A stretch of DNA of 64,000 nucleotides from Clytia hemisphaerica. Taxonomy: Eukaryota > Cnidaria > Hydrozoa > Leptothecata > Clytiidae. The translations under genes were made by a program, and so were the position numbers. Below, one piece after another: positions 46,301 through 54,330 of the stretch; position 1 is the first letter of the stretch, and each line of letters starts with the position of its first letter. The notes below the pieces were generated by a model. That model searched no databases, was not told where the DNA came from, and was given only the letters and a program-made list of their open reading frames with translations. The stretch is taken from assembly GCA_902728285.1 (NCBI GenBank), contig CACVBU010000397.1, positions 675,223 through 739,222 on the forward strand, written 5' to 3'.

Positions 46301-48386
46301 TTATCTCGTCTTGATAACTTTGTTCCTTTTCATATTTTTTCTGGTCTGTGATCTATAGACACTTTTAAAAAATTCATCACCTCCGAAGGGCAGGCTCTAT
46401 GGTTTGTTAATTCTTAGTTAAGGTAAAAATGTTTTCTGAGATGTACATTTTGCAGACCAGAAAAGATAAGAGAGAAATAAAAAGTTGGCCCTTGCAGAAT
46501 AGCCTGACTTACGAAGACTTTGCACGGTCATAGAGAGGTTTTCGTGTAAGGGACCTCTACAGAAACGAACATCTCCTTCCATAATGGCGAAAATTAGCTA
46601 ACTTAACAAAAAAATCTCTATTGTTTTATATTTTGACAGGTCTGGTTTACTGCACCGACATATTTCTTGTTATTGTACTACCTCCGCATCAGCATTTATG
46701 AAACATTACTGACCGTTCTGTTAGAGATATTTCTAGTAGCAACTGTTATTACGTTATCAAGTTACATCAGGTATGGACTAGCTGGAAAGATTTTTGACCC
46801 CAATTTTGAGGAGGTCATTTTTTGAAAGCACCAACCAAACCCCCTGGTATTTTAACAGATAAATAAGATATATTTTTTGGAATTCGGACGAAACTTCAGA
46901 GGCTCCCTAGATATTTGTCTTTATTTAAGAAAATTTTAATTTTGAGAGACACTTTAAAGTCTGTCCAAATATAACTGGCAGTGGAAACAAGAATGCCTGT
47001 AACTTTTGATAGTCAAATATAATTATAAAAATTATTTTTGCTTGCTTTAGAGAATCAAAAGCGCTATATTTGAATGTATTTTTGGTTGAAAAATTCGCGA
47101 TTTTTAGCGGTTAAATTAGCGATTGTAAAAATTGAGCTTTTTTTTTTACTTATGCTACAACATTCATTTTTACACCAGTGGTAGTTCAACCTTAGGTTAA
47201 GAAGTTTCTTAAATTTCAAGGCAAACAGAAAAGTCCTTCGGAAGATATGGGACCCGAAATACCCCTTGGTAGCACTTTTCTGTGAAATCTCCAACTTATT
47301 ACTAAAAACGGGGTTATGCTATCTTTTTTGAACAGTGCAATTAAAAATTGGAAAATGTTAAGTGTTGGTGCATTGGTATTATTGGTATCATTGATTATTT
47401 CGAAACGAAGTGAAATCACAGTATAATTGTTTTTATTGTAAAGATAAGCATGAACTTATATTGCCTTTGTTATTTTTAAGTCATTAAAGAACTTTGCTAA
47501 TTTCCAAAACACTAAACAAAGTTTGGCTATAAGGTCATTAAAGAGATCGTAAAATGTGTTATGATCGAAAAACTGCTTTATCAATCATATCACTACCCCC
47601 GTTTTTAGTAATAAGTTGGAGATTTGATATTTCACAGAAAAGTGCTACCAAGGGGTATTTCGGGTCCCATATCTTCCGAAGGACTTTTTTGTTTGCCTTG
47701 AAATTTAACAAACTTCTTAACCTAAGGTTGAACTACCACTGGTGTAAAAATGAAAGTTATAGCATAAGTAGAAAAAAAGCTAAATTTTTACAATCGCAAA
47801 TTTAACCGCTAAAAATCGCGAATTTTTCAACCAAAAGTACATTCAATATAGCGCTTTTGATTCTCTAAAACAAGCAAAAAAAATTTCCATAATTATATTT
47901 GACTATCAAAAGTTACTGGCATTCTTGTTTCCACTGCCAATTATATCTGGACAGACTTTAGTTTGGTTTAACTATTCAGATTCCCAAGGTGAGACACAAT
48001 CAACATGGTCATGGTCTACACGTTTTTAAAAGAACATCCTATTTTTTTTGATTTTTTCTTAATGTGTTCTTAAATTCACCATTTGTGAGTATTTCCAAAA
48101 AATTGGGAGTGTTTTAAAGTCCGCCTTAAAATGTGCTTAACTTGTTCTTAATATTTTGGCAATCGAAGCCTTACAAAACGTGTTTCCTTATCAAAGAGTA
48201 ATATCAAAATATTATTACATAATTTTCAGAGACCGGTGGAAGTTCACTGCACGTACGAAGAAAGGATATACACAAGCCGCTGAAATATGTGTGACGTCAC
48301 CCGAACAGGACCACAGTCTAGTGCGAAAGAAGGGAGGAGGAGGAAGATACCGGGCTAGATCAGAATCATCATTTCAAGAAGATTGA
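28351..48386 (+). CDS. Pentameric ligand-gated ion channel subunit, Cys-less Pro-loop type, with Cys-rich PSI-like N-terminus (12 exons)
   Basis: Exons: 28351-28619, 28909-29048, 29298-29395, 30781-30854, 33133-33211, 33795-33907, 41008-41125, 43424-43482, 44417-44480, 45898-46041, 46640-46770, 48230-48386. All introns are GT-AG, phases agree throughout, and the total is 1446 nt or 481 residues. Order: signal peptide (about 1-26); Cys-rich PSI-like segment (28-100, with CTSCLSDGHCGFCDSCGDYC); beta-strands of a channel ligand domain (VYVGIALYLVNLHSVDMKGG, then FHADFYLYFK); YFRVKGKFNFAADLANFPFD with the signature FPFDNQ at 193-198; GW at 243-244; M1 (about 283-304, FFKIFLPPLFIVIV); M2 (312-330); M3 (344-367); M4 (384-405); an extra hydrophobic segment (408-428); basic tail. 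The usual Cys pair around FPFD is absent, as in prokaryotic members. A plasma-membrane channel subunit is inferred; ligand and ion are unknown. AATAAA at 48655 may be the polyadenylation signal. The ATG at 28351 directly precedes the signal peptide. Confidence 0.88.
29592..30445. repeat. ~155-bp tandem repeat, about 5.5 units, in intron 3 of the channel gene
   Basis: Unit starts recur near 29592, 29747, 29901, 30057, 30205 and 30360. Each unit contains TTTGGGGCAGCCTGGAGACT, TTGTTCGATTTGGCTGAAAT, CACTTGTTCCTTGGGTGAAT and GGGGACGAGTTTTTCGCCAA. Flanking CAACTTCAGTTGAG (about 29526) and CTGAAGTTGAG (about 30469) are related in inverted orientation, so the array may sit inside a mobile unit. Frames on both strands remain open over several units, but the repeated peptides have no domain. 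Confidence 0.9.
31410..31690 (-). pseudogene. LINE ORF2 extreme C-terminus (fragment)
   Basis: A minus-strand ORF of 89 residues reads YKLRRREQLMLPPANRVKFG, then LSFVGSLIWDRLSVKSSATF, then LPNDFCTCQICKLW. The pattern YNLR..., VxFGxxSLxYxGxxIWxxLP..., then CxCxxCK is the terminal part of LINE reverse transcriptase ORFs common in cnidarian and mollusc genomes. Only the end is present, typical of a 5'-truncated insertion. It lies antisense in intron 4 of the channel gene. Confidence 0.72.
32876..33100. mobile_element. Small TIR element in intron 4
   Basis: AAAGGGACATAAAAGTA at the left is exactly inverted as TACTTTTATGTCCCTTT at the right. The ~225-bp interval has no ORF. It ends ~32 bp upstream of channel exon 5. 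Confidence 0.65.
33943..34201. mobile_element. Tc1/mariner-like MITE with CACGTTTTTTTATAAG ends
   Basis: Left end CACGTTTTTTTATAAGAA and right end TTCTTATAAAAAAACGTG are inverted, with TA on both sides. The interior repeats TTAAGAACAT. A partial relative with the same end lies near 32212. It lies 35 bp after channel exon 6. Confidence 0.8.
34815..35135. mobile_element. G-run MITE copy 1, TA-flanked
   Basis: Ends CTCTTAGGTGCCAAATAAAC and GTTTATTTGGCACCTAAGAG are exact inverses and TA flanks both sides. Runs of 6-10 G recur on the plus strand just inside both termini (for example 34835-34905 and 35105-35114). It is homologous to 43774-44084, where the runs are C. It lies in channel intron 6. 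Confidence 0.9.
35015..35190. repeat. ~64-bp direct duplication overlapping the right end of the MITE
   Basis: ACCTAAGAGTATTACTTATT at about 35016 and ACCTAAGAGTATTACCTATT at about 35128 each continue through GTACACTTTCTCTTTGTATA and TTCAACTGACACGAATTGTT. One copy is inside the MITE and the other is the host flank, so the element has captured or duplicated its own flank. Confidence 0.85.
35216..35365. mobile_element. Short hAT-like fragment with a G12/C12 palindrome
   Basis: The left end CAGGGCCGGCAAATC and the right end TTCGCCGGCCCGG are near-inverse. CAGGGCCGGC is a common hAT-type terminus; the right end has a changed penultimate base. At about 35316-35342 a run of G, then CAT, then a run of C forms an almost perfect palindrome that is likely to be unstable. 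AAATG occurs on both flanks. Confidence 0.5.
35523..35843 (-). CDS. Hypothetical 106-residue protein with myristoylation-like N-terminus and predicted coiled coil
   Basis: The function is unknown. The frame is open from 36002, but I prefer the internal ATG at 35843 because it gives MGCTISSN, which fits an N-myristoylation signal (Gly2, Ser/Thr near 5-6) with an adjacent Cys3 for palmitoylation. That would place the protein on the inner face of a membrane. After a polar stretch, residues ~28-70 (VELAGVDNREVQLMVERKEI and on to RTEIDRYDDIISQLENPK) have spaced hydrophobic residues suggesting a short coiled coil. The Asn/Lys-rich C-terminus ends at a normal stop. A similar layout occurs at the N-terminus of some cGMP-dependent kinases, but no kinase or cyclic-nucleotide exon is seen downstream, so I do not assign that. 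The ORF lies antisense inside channel intron 6. Confidence 0.45.
   Translation of the reverse strand: MGCTISSNTVHPSDESDQRCHKNGTPQLVVELAGVDNREVQLMVERKEIVHYRVVSLRTEIDRYDDIISQLENPKLYHPPTNKENINNNKKNDNNGASRSESEIKT
36361..36612. mobile_element. Non-autonomous hAT element, 252 bp
   Basis: Starts CAGTAGCGT and ends with the inverse ACGCTACTG. The flanking 8-mers TGTACTCT (36353-36360) and TGTTCTCT (36613-36620) match at 7 of 8 positions, as expected for an aged hAT target duplication. No ORF. It lies in channel intron 6. Confidence 0.8.
36621..38750. other. Channel intron 6, nothing recognised
   Basis: AT-rich intronic DNA with T-runs. The 90-codon minus-strand ORF at 37760-38032 shows no domain or family pattern. 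Confidence 0.4.
38755..38922. mobile_element. Old pogo-like MITE fragment
   Basis: AAAGTCTTCATAATTTGAAT at the left and CATGGAGTCTCCATTGTA at the right resemble, with mismatches, the termini of the better preserved element at 46094-46274. The shared interior phrase ACTCGAATAAGTTTTCTGGT matches ACTCGAACAAGTTTTCGTGT there. Confidence 0.55.
39186..39210. repeat. 25-bp inverted match to the first 25 bases of the window
   Basis: The segment beginning GTCAGCTGGACCTTCACGCC is the exact reverse complement of positions 1-25. A match of this length cannot be chance and marks a dispersed repeat whose full extent is not visible. Confidence 0.75.
39730..39935. repeat. Dispersed repeat (inverted copy at 45590-45715) with adjoining hairpin
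   Basis: The sequence from GTTTGCGACCGCAGTCGAGG to CCCTGGATTTCTCC reappears in inverted orientation at about 45590-45715 with moderate divergence. Directly next to it, CATGAAGGTAGAGCATC (about 39859) and GATGCTCTACCTTCATG (about 39916) form a 17-bp stem. Confidence 0.7.
40545..40692. repeat. ~148-bp direct repeat, copy 1 (copy 2 at 45385-45533)
   Basis: Both copies read through TAAGTCAACAAGTTCAGTTG, CTTAAAAGTTCTTGAAATAT and CACAACTAAACTAAAAGGG with only a few changes. Both sit in introns of the channel gene about 4.8 kb apart. Confidence 0.85.
41230..42890. mobile_element. Possible ~1.65-kb element with CCCCCTTA-rich ends
   Basis: The left end (GACCATGGTTTCATCCATGA followed by repeated CCCCCCTTA) and the right end (repeated CCCCTTA, then GGGGGGGCTGAAACCATG) share an inverted TGGTTTCA/TGAAACCA motif and the same composition. 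It lies in channel intron 7. At 42482-42690 a ~105-bp unit starting AACATTCGAATC and containing TGAAATGTGATTG(C/G)AGCCTTAG is present twice in tandem. No transposase ORF is seen and the boundaries are approximate. Confidence 0.45.
43774..44084. mobile_element. G-run MITE copy 2 (C-rich orientation), TA-flanked
   Basis: Ends CTCTTAGGTTCCAAATAAAC and GTTTATTTGGAACCTAAGAG are exact inverses with TA at both sides. Runs of 6-10 C recur on the plus strand. Same family as 34815-35135 but in opposite orientation, in channel intron 8. Confidence 0.9.
44690..45180. other. Channel intron 9, CGCGAAAG fragment and unassigned DNA
   Basis: A short block with TTCGCGAATTC and TTCGCGAAAGTTGATTC (about 44683-44730) belongs to the TCGCGAAAG family seen at 2505 and 5230-5951. 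The rest shows nothing that I recognise. Confidence 0.4.
45385..45720. repeat. Composite of two dispersed repeats (partners at 40545-40692 and 39730-39850)
   Basis: 45385-45533 is the direct copy of 40545-40692. 45590-45715 is the inverted copy of 39730-39850. The phrase AACTGACACTTGATACCTCT also occurs twice here (about 45352 and 45536), bracketing the first repeat like a target-site or LTR-style duplication. Confidence 0.75.
46094..46274. mobile_element. Pogo/Tigger-like MITE, TA target site
   Basis: Starts CAGTGAAGTCTCCATAATTC and ends GAGTTATGGAGACTCGACTG, inverted with mismatches and flanked by TA (46092-46093 and 46275-46276). ATAACTCGAA-type repeats inside and CAGT...CTCCATAA termini are characteristic of non-autonomous pogo-family elements. 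It lies in channel intron 10. Confidence 0.85.
46956..47959. mobile_element. Foldback element, ~1 kb, in channel intron 11
   Basis: The left arm (46956-47313) starts AAAGTCTGTCCAAATATAAC. The right arm (47597-47959) ends with the inverse ATTATATCTGGACAGACTTT. The arms pair almost throughout, including ACCCGAAATACCCCTTGGTA and its complement. The loop is ~280 bp. ORFs in the two arms are mirror images of each other and not genes. Confidence 0.9.
48020..48180. mobile_element. Short CACGTTTT-type MITE
   Basis: Starts CACGTTTTTAAAAGAACATC and ends GAAGCCTTACAAAACGTG. The interior has CTTAACTTGTTCTTAATATT as in the fragments at 59035-59085 and 33943-34201. It ends ~50 bp before channel exon 12. 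Confidence 0.6.
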
Positions 48387-48436
48387 TAAATGATATTGTT
48401 TTTCTTCAAAGACTCAAACGTAAGGCTAAGGGACAC

Positions 48437-48520
48437 TAGGCTGCTGGCATCCACTAACGGATTCTTGCTCCCTGTACTACCTGGGGTTTTGTAAAGGTCT
48501 GCGATTCAGACTAAAGGGAC
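48437..48520. repeat. Short interspersed repeat (CTGGCATCCACTAACGG family), copy 1
   Basis: Shares CTGGCATCCACTAACGGATT, GTACTACCTGGGGTTTTGTA and GGTCTGCGATTCAGACTA with copies at 54249-54330 and 58013-58110. It lies just downstream of the last channel exon, within its likely 3' UTR. Confidence 0.75.
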
Positions 48521-48654
48521 ACACGTTTTAAATGACTTTTAACTTTTGACTCAAGGTAGATATTTTCAGATAGTTGATTCATAGAGGTATAAAGAAAGAC
48601 AGGAGATGAATTTGTCGGCAATTGGTCGTTAAAGTCTTTTGATTTCTTTTATGT

Positions 48655-48660
48655 AATAAA
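48655..48660 (+). promoter_or_regulatory. Candidate polyadenylation signal of the channel gene
   Basis: AATAAA about 270 bp after the stop codon of the main channel transcript. Confidence 0.4.
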
Positions 48661-49207
48661 TCAAAAGAAATTCTAGGCTCGCCCGACGAAATACGACTTT
48701 TTAGTAGAACTCAAGTCTGTTCTGAACATTCTGACTATCAGCATCGAAGATTTCTAGCCTTCTAATATACGAGAATAAAAATAAATTTAGCTCCACGAAA
48801 TTAGTTTGCGTTCAATTTTGGCATCCATTAAATTTTTGTTTTGAAAAGATATTTCTCTAGCCAGAAAATAAAAGTTCTTTATAAGCACACACAATTTTTC
48901 AGACCCAATTTGTAGACAAAAAGTCGCTGGAGAATTTTGGAGGAAAGTATTAAGCAATAGGGTTCACCTTGAAGAAAAATGTTGATCGAAAAATCTTGTC
49001 ATTTGATGAAGGATTGCAAAGTTTACAGGCCCTTTTTTAGTCCAAATATTTTCTTACACCAATGTCAGAAACAATGAATCTCGTTTCATTTTATTTCCAA
49101 CACTTAAGTTAGCCAATAAGATTTCACTTATCAACAAAAGAGCTCATTAAAAATGCACGATATATGAGATTATGAGCATGCATACCTCGTAATTTTTTTA
49201 ATCGTAG

Positions 49208-49294
49208 GGCGAGCATGGTTACAATAGCATACTTCTCCTGTTTCTTTATACCTCCATGGTTGATTAATTGGATTTATAAAGAGGTAAGCAAGTA
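49208..49294 (+). CDS. Candidate alternative last exon of the channel gene
   Basis: A T-rich tract ending TAATCGTAG provides a good splice acceptor. The following frame is exactly in phase with exon 11 (which ends two bases into a codon) and reads ASMVTIAYFSCFFIPPWLIN followed by WIYKEVSK and a stop. Used in place of exon 12 (48230-48386), it would replace the basic cytosolic tail with a further strongly hydrophobic stretch. A GTAAGC donor also exists after IYKE (49283), but I find no continuing exon in phase. This rests on splice phase and hydrophobicity only. Confidence 0.4.
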
Positions 49295-49869
49295 GTCCGG
49301 GGGTTTGGTAACTATTTGAGTAGTGTACATTTCTAAAAAATAGTCATACGTACCTTCACTGGTGGCGATTGGGTCTTTCCAAGGCACCAAACCCGTAGGA
49401 ATTAATCTACAAGCAGATTCTGATATTGATATTCTACCTCCAGATCAACGGAACTGGTCATCGTTCTTTCTAAGAAGAAATTCATCTCTTTGGAGTAGGT
49501 CGCTTTTGCTTTCGTTTTAAACAAAAAGCAACGCGGTTTTGATCCAGGCTTTTAGGCTAAAGTAGGAGTTTTACGCTCGAAACGAAGGAAGATATGAGGA
49601 AACTGGACGTAGCTTAAGTTTTGAATGTTTTGGCTGAACAGCCAGGTCAGATAATCTCATTCGTCATTAAGGCTTGGGGGCGCGAGAAGTTTTATTCGCG
49701 TTGATGCAATGCAACATGCTGCATGCCTGTGCATGCTGCTTTAAATGGGAAATAAGTGGCTTCAATTTCTGTTGCCTAAAAAGGGTTAAAGTTTAACCTC
49801 TAGCCCTTCGGGGTCACATACCATGTTAGCCTTAATTCGATTTCTTTCTGAAAAGTTTACTTGTTCATT

Positions 49870-49905
49870 CCAGGGGGTGTGAGGTGGGGTCTTCACACCC
49901 CCTGG
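49870..49905. repeat. Perfect 13-bp stem hairpin
   Basis: CCAGGGGGTGTGA, a 10-base loop, then TCACACCCCCTGG. It could be the core of a very small transposon relic. It is not a bacterial-type terminator in this eukaryotic context. Confidence 0.8.
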
Positions 49906-49909
49906 TCAT

Positions 49910-52310
49910 TAAGATAAATATGAATTTAAATAAATATGATATTTATTATAGAGGTTTTTATAAAGATGATATTTATACGGGGGTGTCATTGAGTGGATAT
50001 CTATTTATTGAAAAAAAAGATTTTTTATAGGATTTTTAGGTATGAAATACATTTTTAGAATTATACCTTTTTAATTACTTTATCATCTTTAATTTCAGCT
50101 AGGCTAGAATCATTTATTAGCTTGATAACTTATCCCTATTTGCGACGTAATGTTTTCTATGGAAAAGCCCTGGATTTTTCCAGTAATGGCTTCCCAAACT
50201 ACTACCACGGCAATTTATATTTTTATAAGAACTATACCCGCGTTCCTGTGTCCAAGGAGGAAAGGTATACACTTGCTAATCGACACAATTGTGTTTCTAT
50301 AAGCAACTACATATTTGCTTATTGGGTCAAGGGCTTTCGTTTACTATGCTTAGATTATCTAAAATGCTTTTACTTTACGAGAAAAAATTATGGCTAATTT
50401 CAGACTAAGCAACATGGTCTTAAATTAAAGAAAATTTTCTACGTGGTGGTGGTACCGTGAATTGTTCCGCATATGAGAGAATCTTACATAGGTGTTTCGA
50501 TCCTAGCTTTCGGCTAAATCAATTGAACCTAAAAATCTTTCTAAGATATTGATTAAGTTTGTCTGTGCTGCCTGACCACAAGAAAAAACAGCAAAAAATA
50601 CACATTTAAGGGGTCAATCACCCTGCTACCTTTTGACGGCGAATAATATTTTTGAAAAATCATTTCACTCTTGTGAAAATGGTAATTATAGCGATATTTT
50701 ACAAGGATTTCATGTTTTCTTCTTTTTTTCTTCAATTTCTTGAACCAATCTGAAAACAAATGAGTGGAGGAAAATATGAGCACATTTGAATGTCTTTCCA
50801 ACGATAGTAAACTTTTTACTTGGAAAAGTTATGGTCAGAACAAGGATTTATTATACACTGGATATACAAGTAACAGATTTTTGCTGATTTCTCGTGTACT
50901 AGCTATGTCCGCAGTAATGATATTATTTGTTCACTCTCCTTCCCTCATTAAATGAATTTTCGAAGTCTCTTTATTGCATTTCTTATCGAAAATCACTCAT
51001 CCAATTCCCAAAAGAAACTTAAAACTTTCCTGTGAGAGTCAGATTCTTCCACTTAATTAATAATTATAAGTAGTTATGACGTTTCAAGCTGTGAGAAAGA
51101 TGCAAAAGACGTGTTGTGTATAAGAAATTTAATGTTGACACCGGAAACTTTCAAACTTCAACCTCAAAAAAACCACCTTGCCACCACGTGCCTCCAAAGG
51201 ATTTTCATACCACAGTGGAGCCAAGACACTCAAGTCTTATGTATGTTAATTTCAGCTCTTCTGGGAACAGTCTAGGAAAGATATTTCCAATTGAAAATTT
51301 TGTGTCACTATAAGCATTTTGGCTGGATTTCTTGTCTAATGATGTTTTTCTCACATTAGATTTCACAAATGTATCTGGCTTGGAATACTAGCCTTAATTT
51401 CAAACTTTTTTTTCCGCAAATGTACAAAAAGAAAGAGCTAGAGAACTTTTTAAAAATGAGACTGATGAACATTTTTATAAATCAGACATCTTCGAGCCAC
51501 CATGACAGTTGTCCTTTGCGGACAAAGCTAGAACATCAATTGTTTTCTGAAACAAAGGAAATACAATGATCGCTCTCCATCGTTTTATGAGTCGTTTATC
51601 CAGTGTATAATAAATCTTTGGTCAGAAATCATCAAAACACTGCACACCTTTTTGACACAGACCTTAGTAATTGTCATTTTATTGAAAATTATAATTAAAG
51701 AACGTCATTGAACGTATCTCCTACTATTTGTCTACACGGCATTTTTACTTCCGCACCGTTCGAGCACAAAAAGCTGATAAGTTTTATTATTTTTGCGAAA
51801 AAACGCACTTATTCTTTCTACATCGAAACTAGCAAGTGGCTGTCGCTATGAATACCCCGTGAACGCATTCATAATCGAGAAGGAACGTTTGAAGGCCGCA
51901 TTCCACCAGATCGTTACAGCTAGAGATTTCTATTCACTGAGCGCCTTTGTGTTGTTCCTTTGAAACCATTGCGAGCAGCACAATATCGAAAATATTTTTA
52001 CGCAAGAAAAAAAACCCACAAAAATCAATGTTTTTCTTCTTTCTGATTGGCTAATAAAAAATGAAACGTGGTGTACAGCTTAGCGCACACAGTAAAATAT
52101 GATGATATCCCTTGTTTACTTTGTAGGAACTAATTACCGAAAGGTATAGAGTTATTGATCATGAAGTTTCCGACGGACGAAGGGAGTTGGAAACGGATTT
52201 CCTTACGGTTTGGGAACGAGTTTGTCATGTGTACTGTAGCGTGTGTAAATAAGAATGGTAGCATTTTTCATTATCGCCCTCGGCTCACTTGAACATCTGT
52301 GCAGTTTCAT
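49910..52310. other. Intergenic, no supported gene
   Basis: Between the channel gene and the two-RRM gene. The longest ORF (50122-50397) follows an acceptor-like site but fits no exon phase of the channel gene and has no recognised motif. A segment near 51810-52310 is less AT-rich but non-coding in all frames. Confidence 0.4.
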
Positions 52311-52316
52311 CATCAT

Positions 52317-52317
<1 letters not shown>

Positions 52318-52347
<30 letters not shown>
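52318..52347 (+). repeat. Poly(A) run of 30 bases after a CATCATCAT tract
   Basis: TCATCATCATC is followed by 30 A. This looks like the 3' tail of a retroposed sequence on the plus strand, but no parent element is recognised upstream. Confidence 0.7.
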
Positions 52348-52352
<5 letters not shown>

Positions 52353-52766
52353 CTAATGCAAGCTTTAAACATTATTTTTCCGGTATCACTGGTCAATCGA
52401 GACTTCAAAAGAAGAAAGAACGATGGTTAGAGCGTGTCAATCGGATCGAACGGAAAGTTCAGTGGCGCTAAGGAAAAGACAACAAACAAACGACAAAGAT
52501 AAATGTTTTTGAATTGTATTAATATTTTTAGTTTATTGCTGGCTTTCGGATAAACGGTAGCTCAAAGGTTCTCCCTATCAAAATACTCATACTTGGTATG
52601 TACTTCCGTAGTTCGGGAAGAGACTGAGGGTTTAGTCCATGAGGAATTGGGGCCCATCTAGCCTTCGGGGCCCCTATTCAGCCCTATCCGAAAGTTAGTC
52701 TGATTCGTCAACCTTGAGAACATGACAAAGAGAAGTACGTTTCACAATGTTGCAACCAGGCTAACA

Positions 52767-53452
52767 CCTAAAGTCTGTTCACGATAAGTGTGCACTCTTT
52801 TTTCTTTCACCTATAACTTTTGAAGGAATTCTTCAATCTTTATAAATTTGGTATTGTTGGAGAGATATTTGTGAGTGGAACAATTTGAAATAAAAAAGTG
52901 TTTAAAAAAATTCTAAAAATGAACATGAAAATGCAGAAGAAAAAAATGAAGATCTTGTAGAAAAGTGCTATAACTTTCATTTTCACTGGAGAGATTTTTT
53001 GATCTTAGGAGATCATCACTGTGAAGAAATTTTACTAAAATATTTATTCAATAAAAAGTTATGATACAAAGTTGATAAGTGATTGACCCCAAAAAACAGC
53101 AAAAAACAGCAGAAAACATCGTTTTTAGACGTCAATCAGCTTATAACTTTGCTTGATATCTTTTGACTGAATGATTATTTTTGAGAAATTTTTTCACAGT
53201 GATAATGTTCGATAATCAAGGATCCACTTCAGTGAAAATGAAAGTCATATCACCTTTCTACAAGATCTTCATTTTTTTCTTCTTTATTTTCATCTTCATT
53301 TTTATAATCTTTTTAAAGATTTTTTAATTTCAAATTGTTTCACTCACTAACATCTTTCCAATGATACCAAATTTATAAAAATTGAAGAATTCCTTCAAAA
53401 GTTATAGGTAAATGAAAAAAGAGTGCACACTTATCGTGAATAGACTTTAGGT
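52767..53452. mobile_element. Foldback element, ~690-bp hairpin
   Basis: The left end CCTAAAGTCTGTTCACGATA and the right end TATCGTGAATAGACTTTAGG are inverse. Arms of ~320 bp match through AGTGTGCACTCTTTTTTC and TGAAGGAATTCTTCAAT. The centre (about 53090-53115) holds repeated AAAAACAGC. No coding capacity. Confidence 0.9.
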
Positions 53453-53744
53453 AGGAAGTAAGATATGTAATATACTGTACACTGTTCACGCCAGCCAAAG
53501 ACCAAATGCTCAGAGAAAACAAATATGTGTATTTCAATGTGTTTTGAACCCTTTGAGTAAGATAAGTAGGGGTGAAAAATAGGAAGGAATGATGCTTATA
53601 ATCTAGATGCTTATAAGAAAAATAAATTATGCGACATCCATTGTTTACTTTGTAAGAACTAAGTCCTTTACAGAGAAGCTCCCGAAATACAGTGGGCATT
53701 ATCTTAGAACCGTTTTCTTTCTATAATTTCTTTGGCACTAAATA

Positions 53745-54130
53745 ACCCGGCCTCAGATAGGGTACCTATATGAAGTCCTCTGTCGTAATCACAGATCTGT
53801 AAAGCCCGAAGGGCTTGATCCGCGGCCTTTATCGAAAAGTGAAGCAAGTTTTCCTACCAAAGAAATCATATGACAACAAGCAATTTCACTGGTTTGAGAG
53901 GTGCGAAATAGCGATTGCTGCCTACTTTTTTTGATCTCGCGCTCCGAAAACAATTAAAATGCTAGATCCTATCCATCGGCACGAAATTTAAAAAGTCTAA
54001 TTTTTGCTTATCACTTTTTTTTGCTGGAGAAAGCTTAAAGTTGCCTATCTAGCCCTTCGGGCTTTTCAGCTATCTGTGGTCGTAATACCTACTACTCATT
54101 ATCTAAACCAGTCCGGGGTACCTGAACGAA
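53745..54130. repeat. Diffuse inverted repeat with GCCCGAAGGGC motifs
   Basis: GTCGTAATCACAGATCTGTA followed by AAGCCCGAAGGGCTT (left) pairs imperfectly with TAGCCCTTCGGGCTTTTCAG then CTATCTGTGGTCGTAATACC (right). GGTACCT lies near both ends. Probably an eroded transposon. Confidence 0.5.
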
Positions 54131-54248
54131 TAAGGGTTCTCACGCAGTACACTCCACACTCTTATTACTGGATACAGTAGGTTTTCAACAGCTTCTTAGT
54201 TGCTTAGCGATATTGGTTGAATTCGACCAATTTGAGCCAATATTGAGA

Positions 54249-54330
54249 TAGGCTGTTGGCATCCATTAACGGATTTGTGCTCCTTATAGAGCATATTATA
54301 CTACCTGGGGTTTTGTAGAGGTCTGAGGGT
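54249..54330. repeat. Short interspersed repeat, copy 2
   Basis: TTGGCATCCATTAACGGATT, CTCCTTATAGAGCATATTAT and ACTACCTGGGGTTTTGTAGA match the copies at 48437 and 58013. The 3' GATTCAGACTA end is lost. Confidence 0.75.

Noticed and set aside
47064-47805. Pair of similar ORFs (MEISQKSATKGYFGSH-type) on opposite strands
   Set aside because: They are mirror translations of the two arms of the foldback element, not genes.
49870-49905. Rho-independent terminator
   Set aside because: Perfect hairpin, but the locus is eukaryotic and no T-run follows.
50099-50397. Possible further exon or gene (RLESFISLITYPYLRRNVFY onward)
   Set aside because: An acceptor-like TTTCAG precedes it, but the required phase does not match any upstream exon of the channel gene. 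The composition (Tyr, Asn, Phe-rich) fits chance translation of AT-rich DNA.
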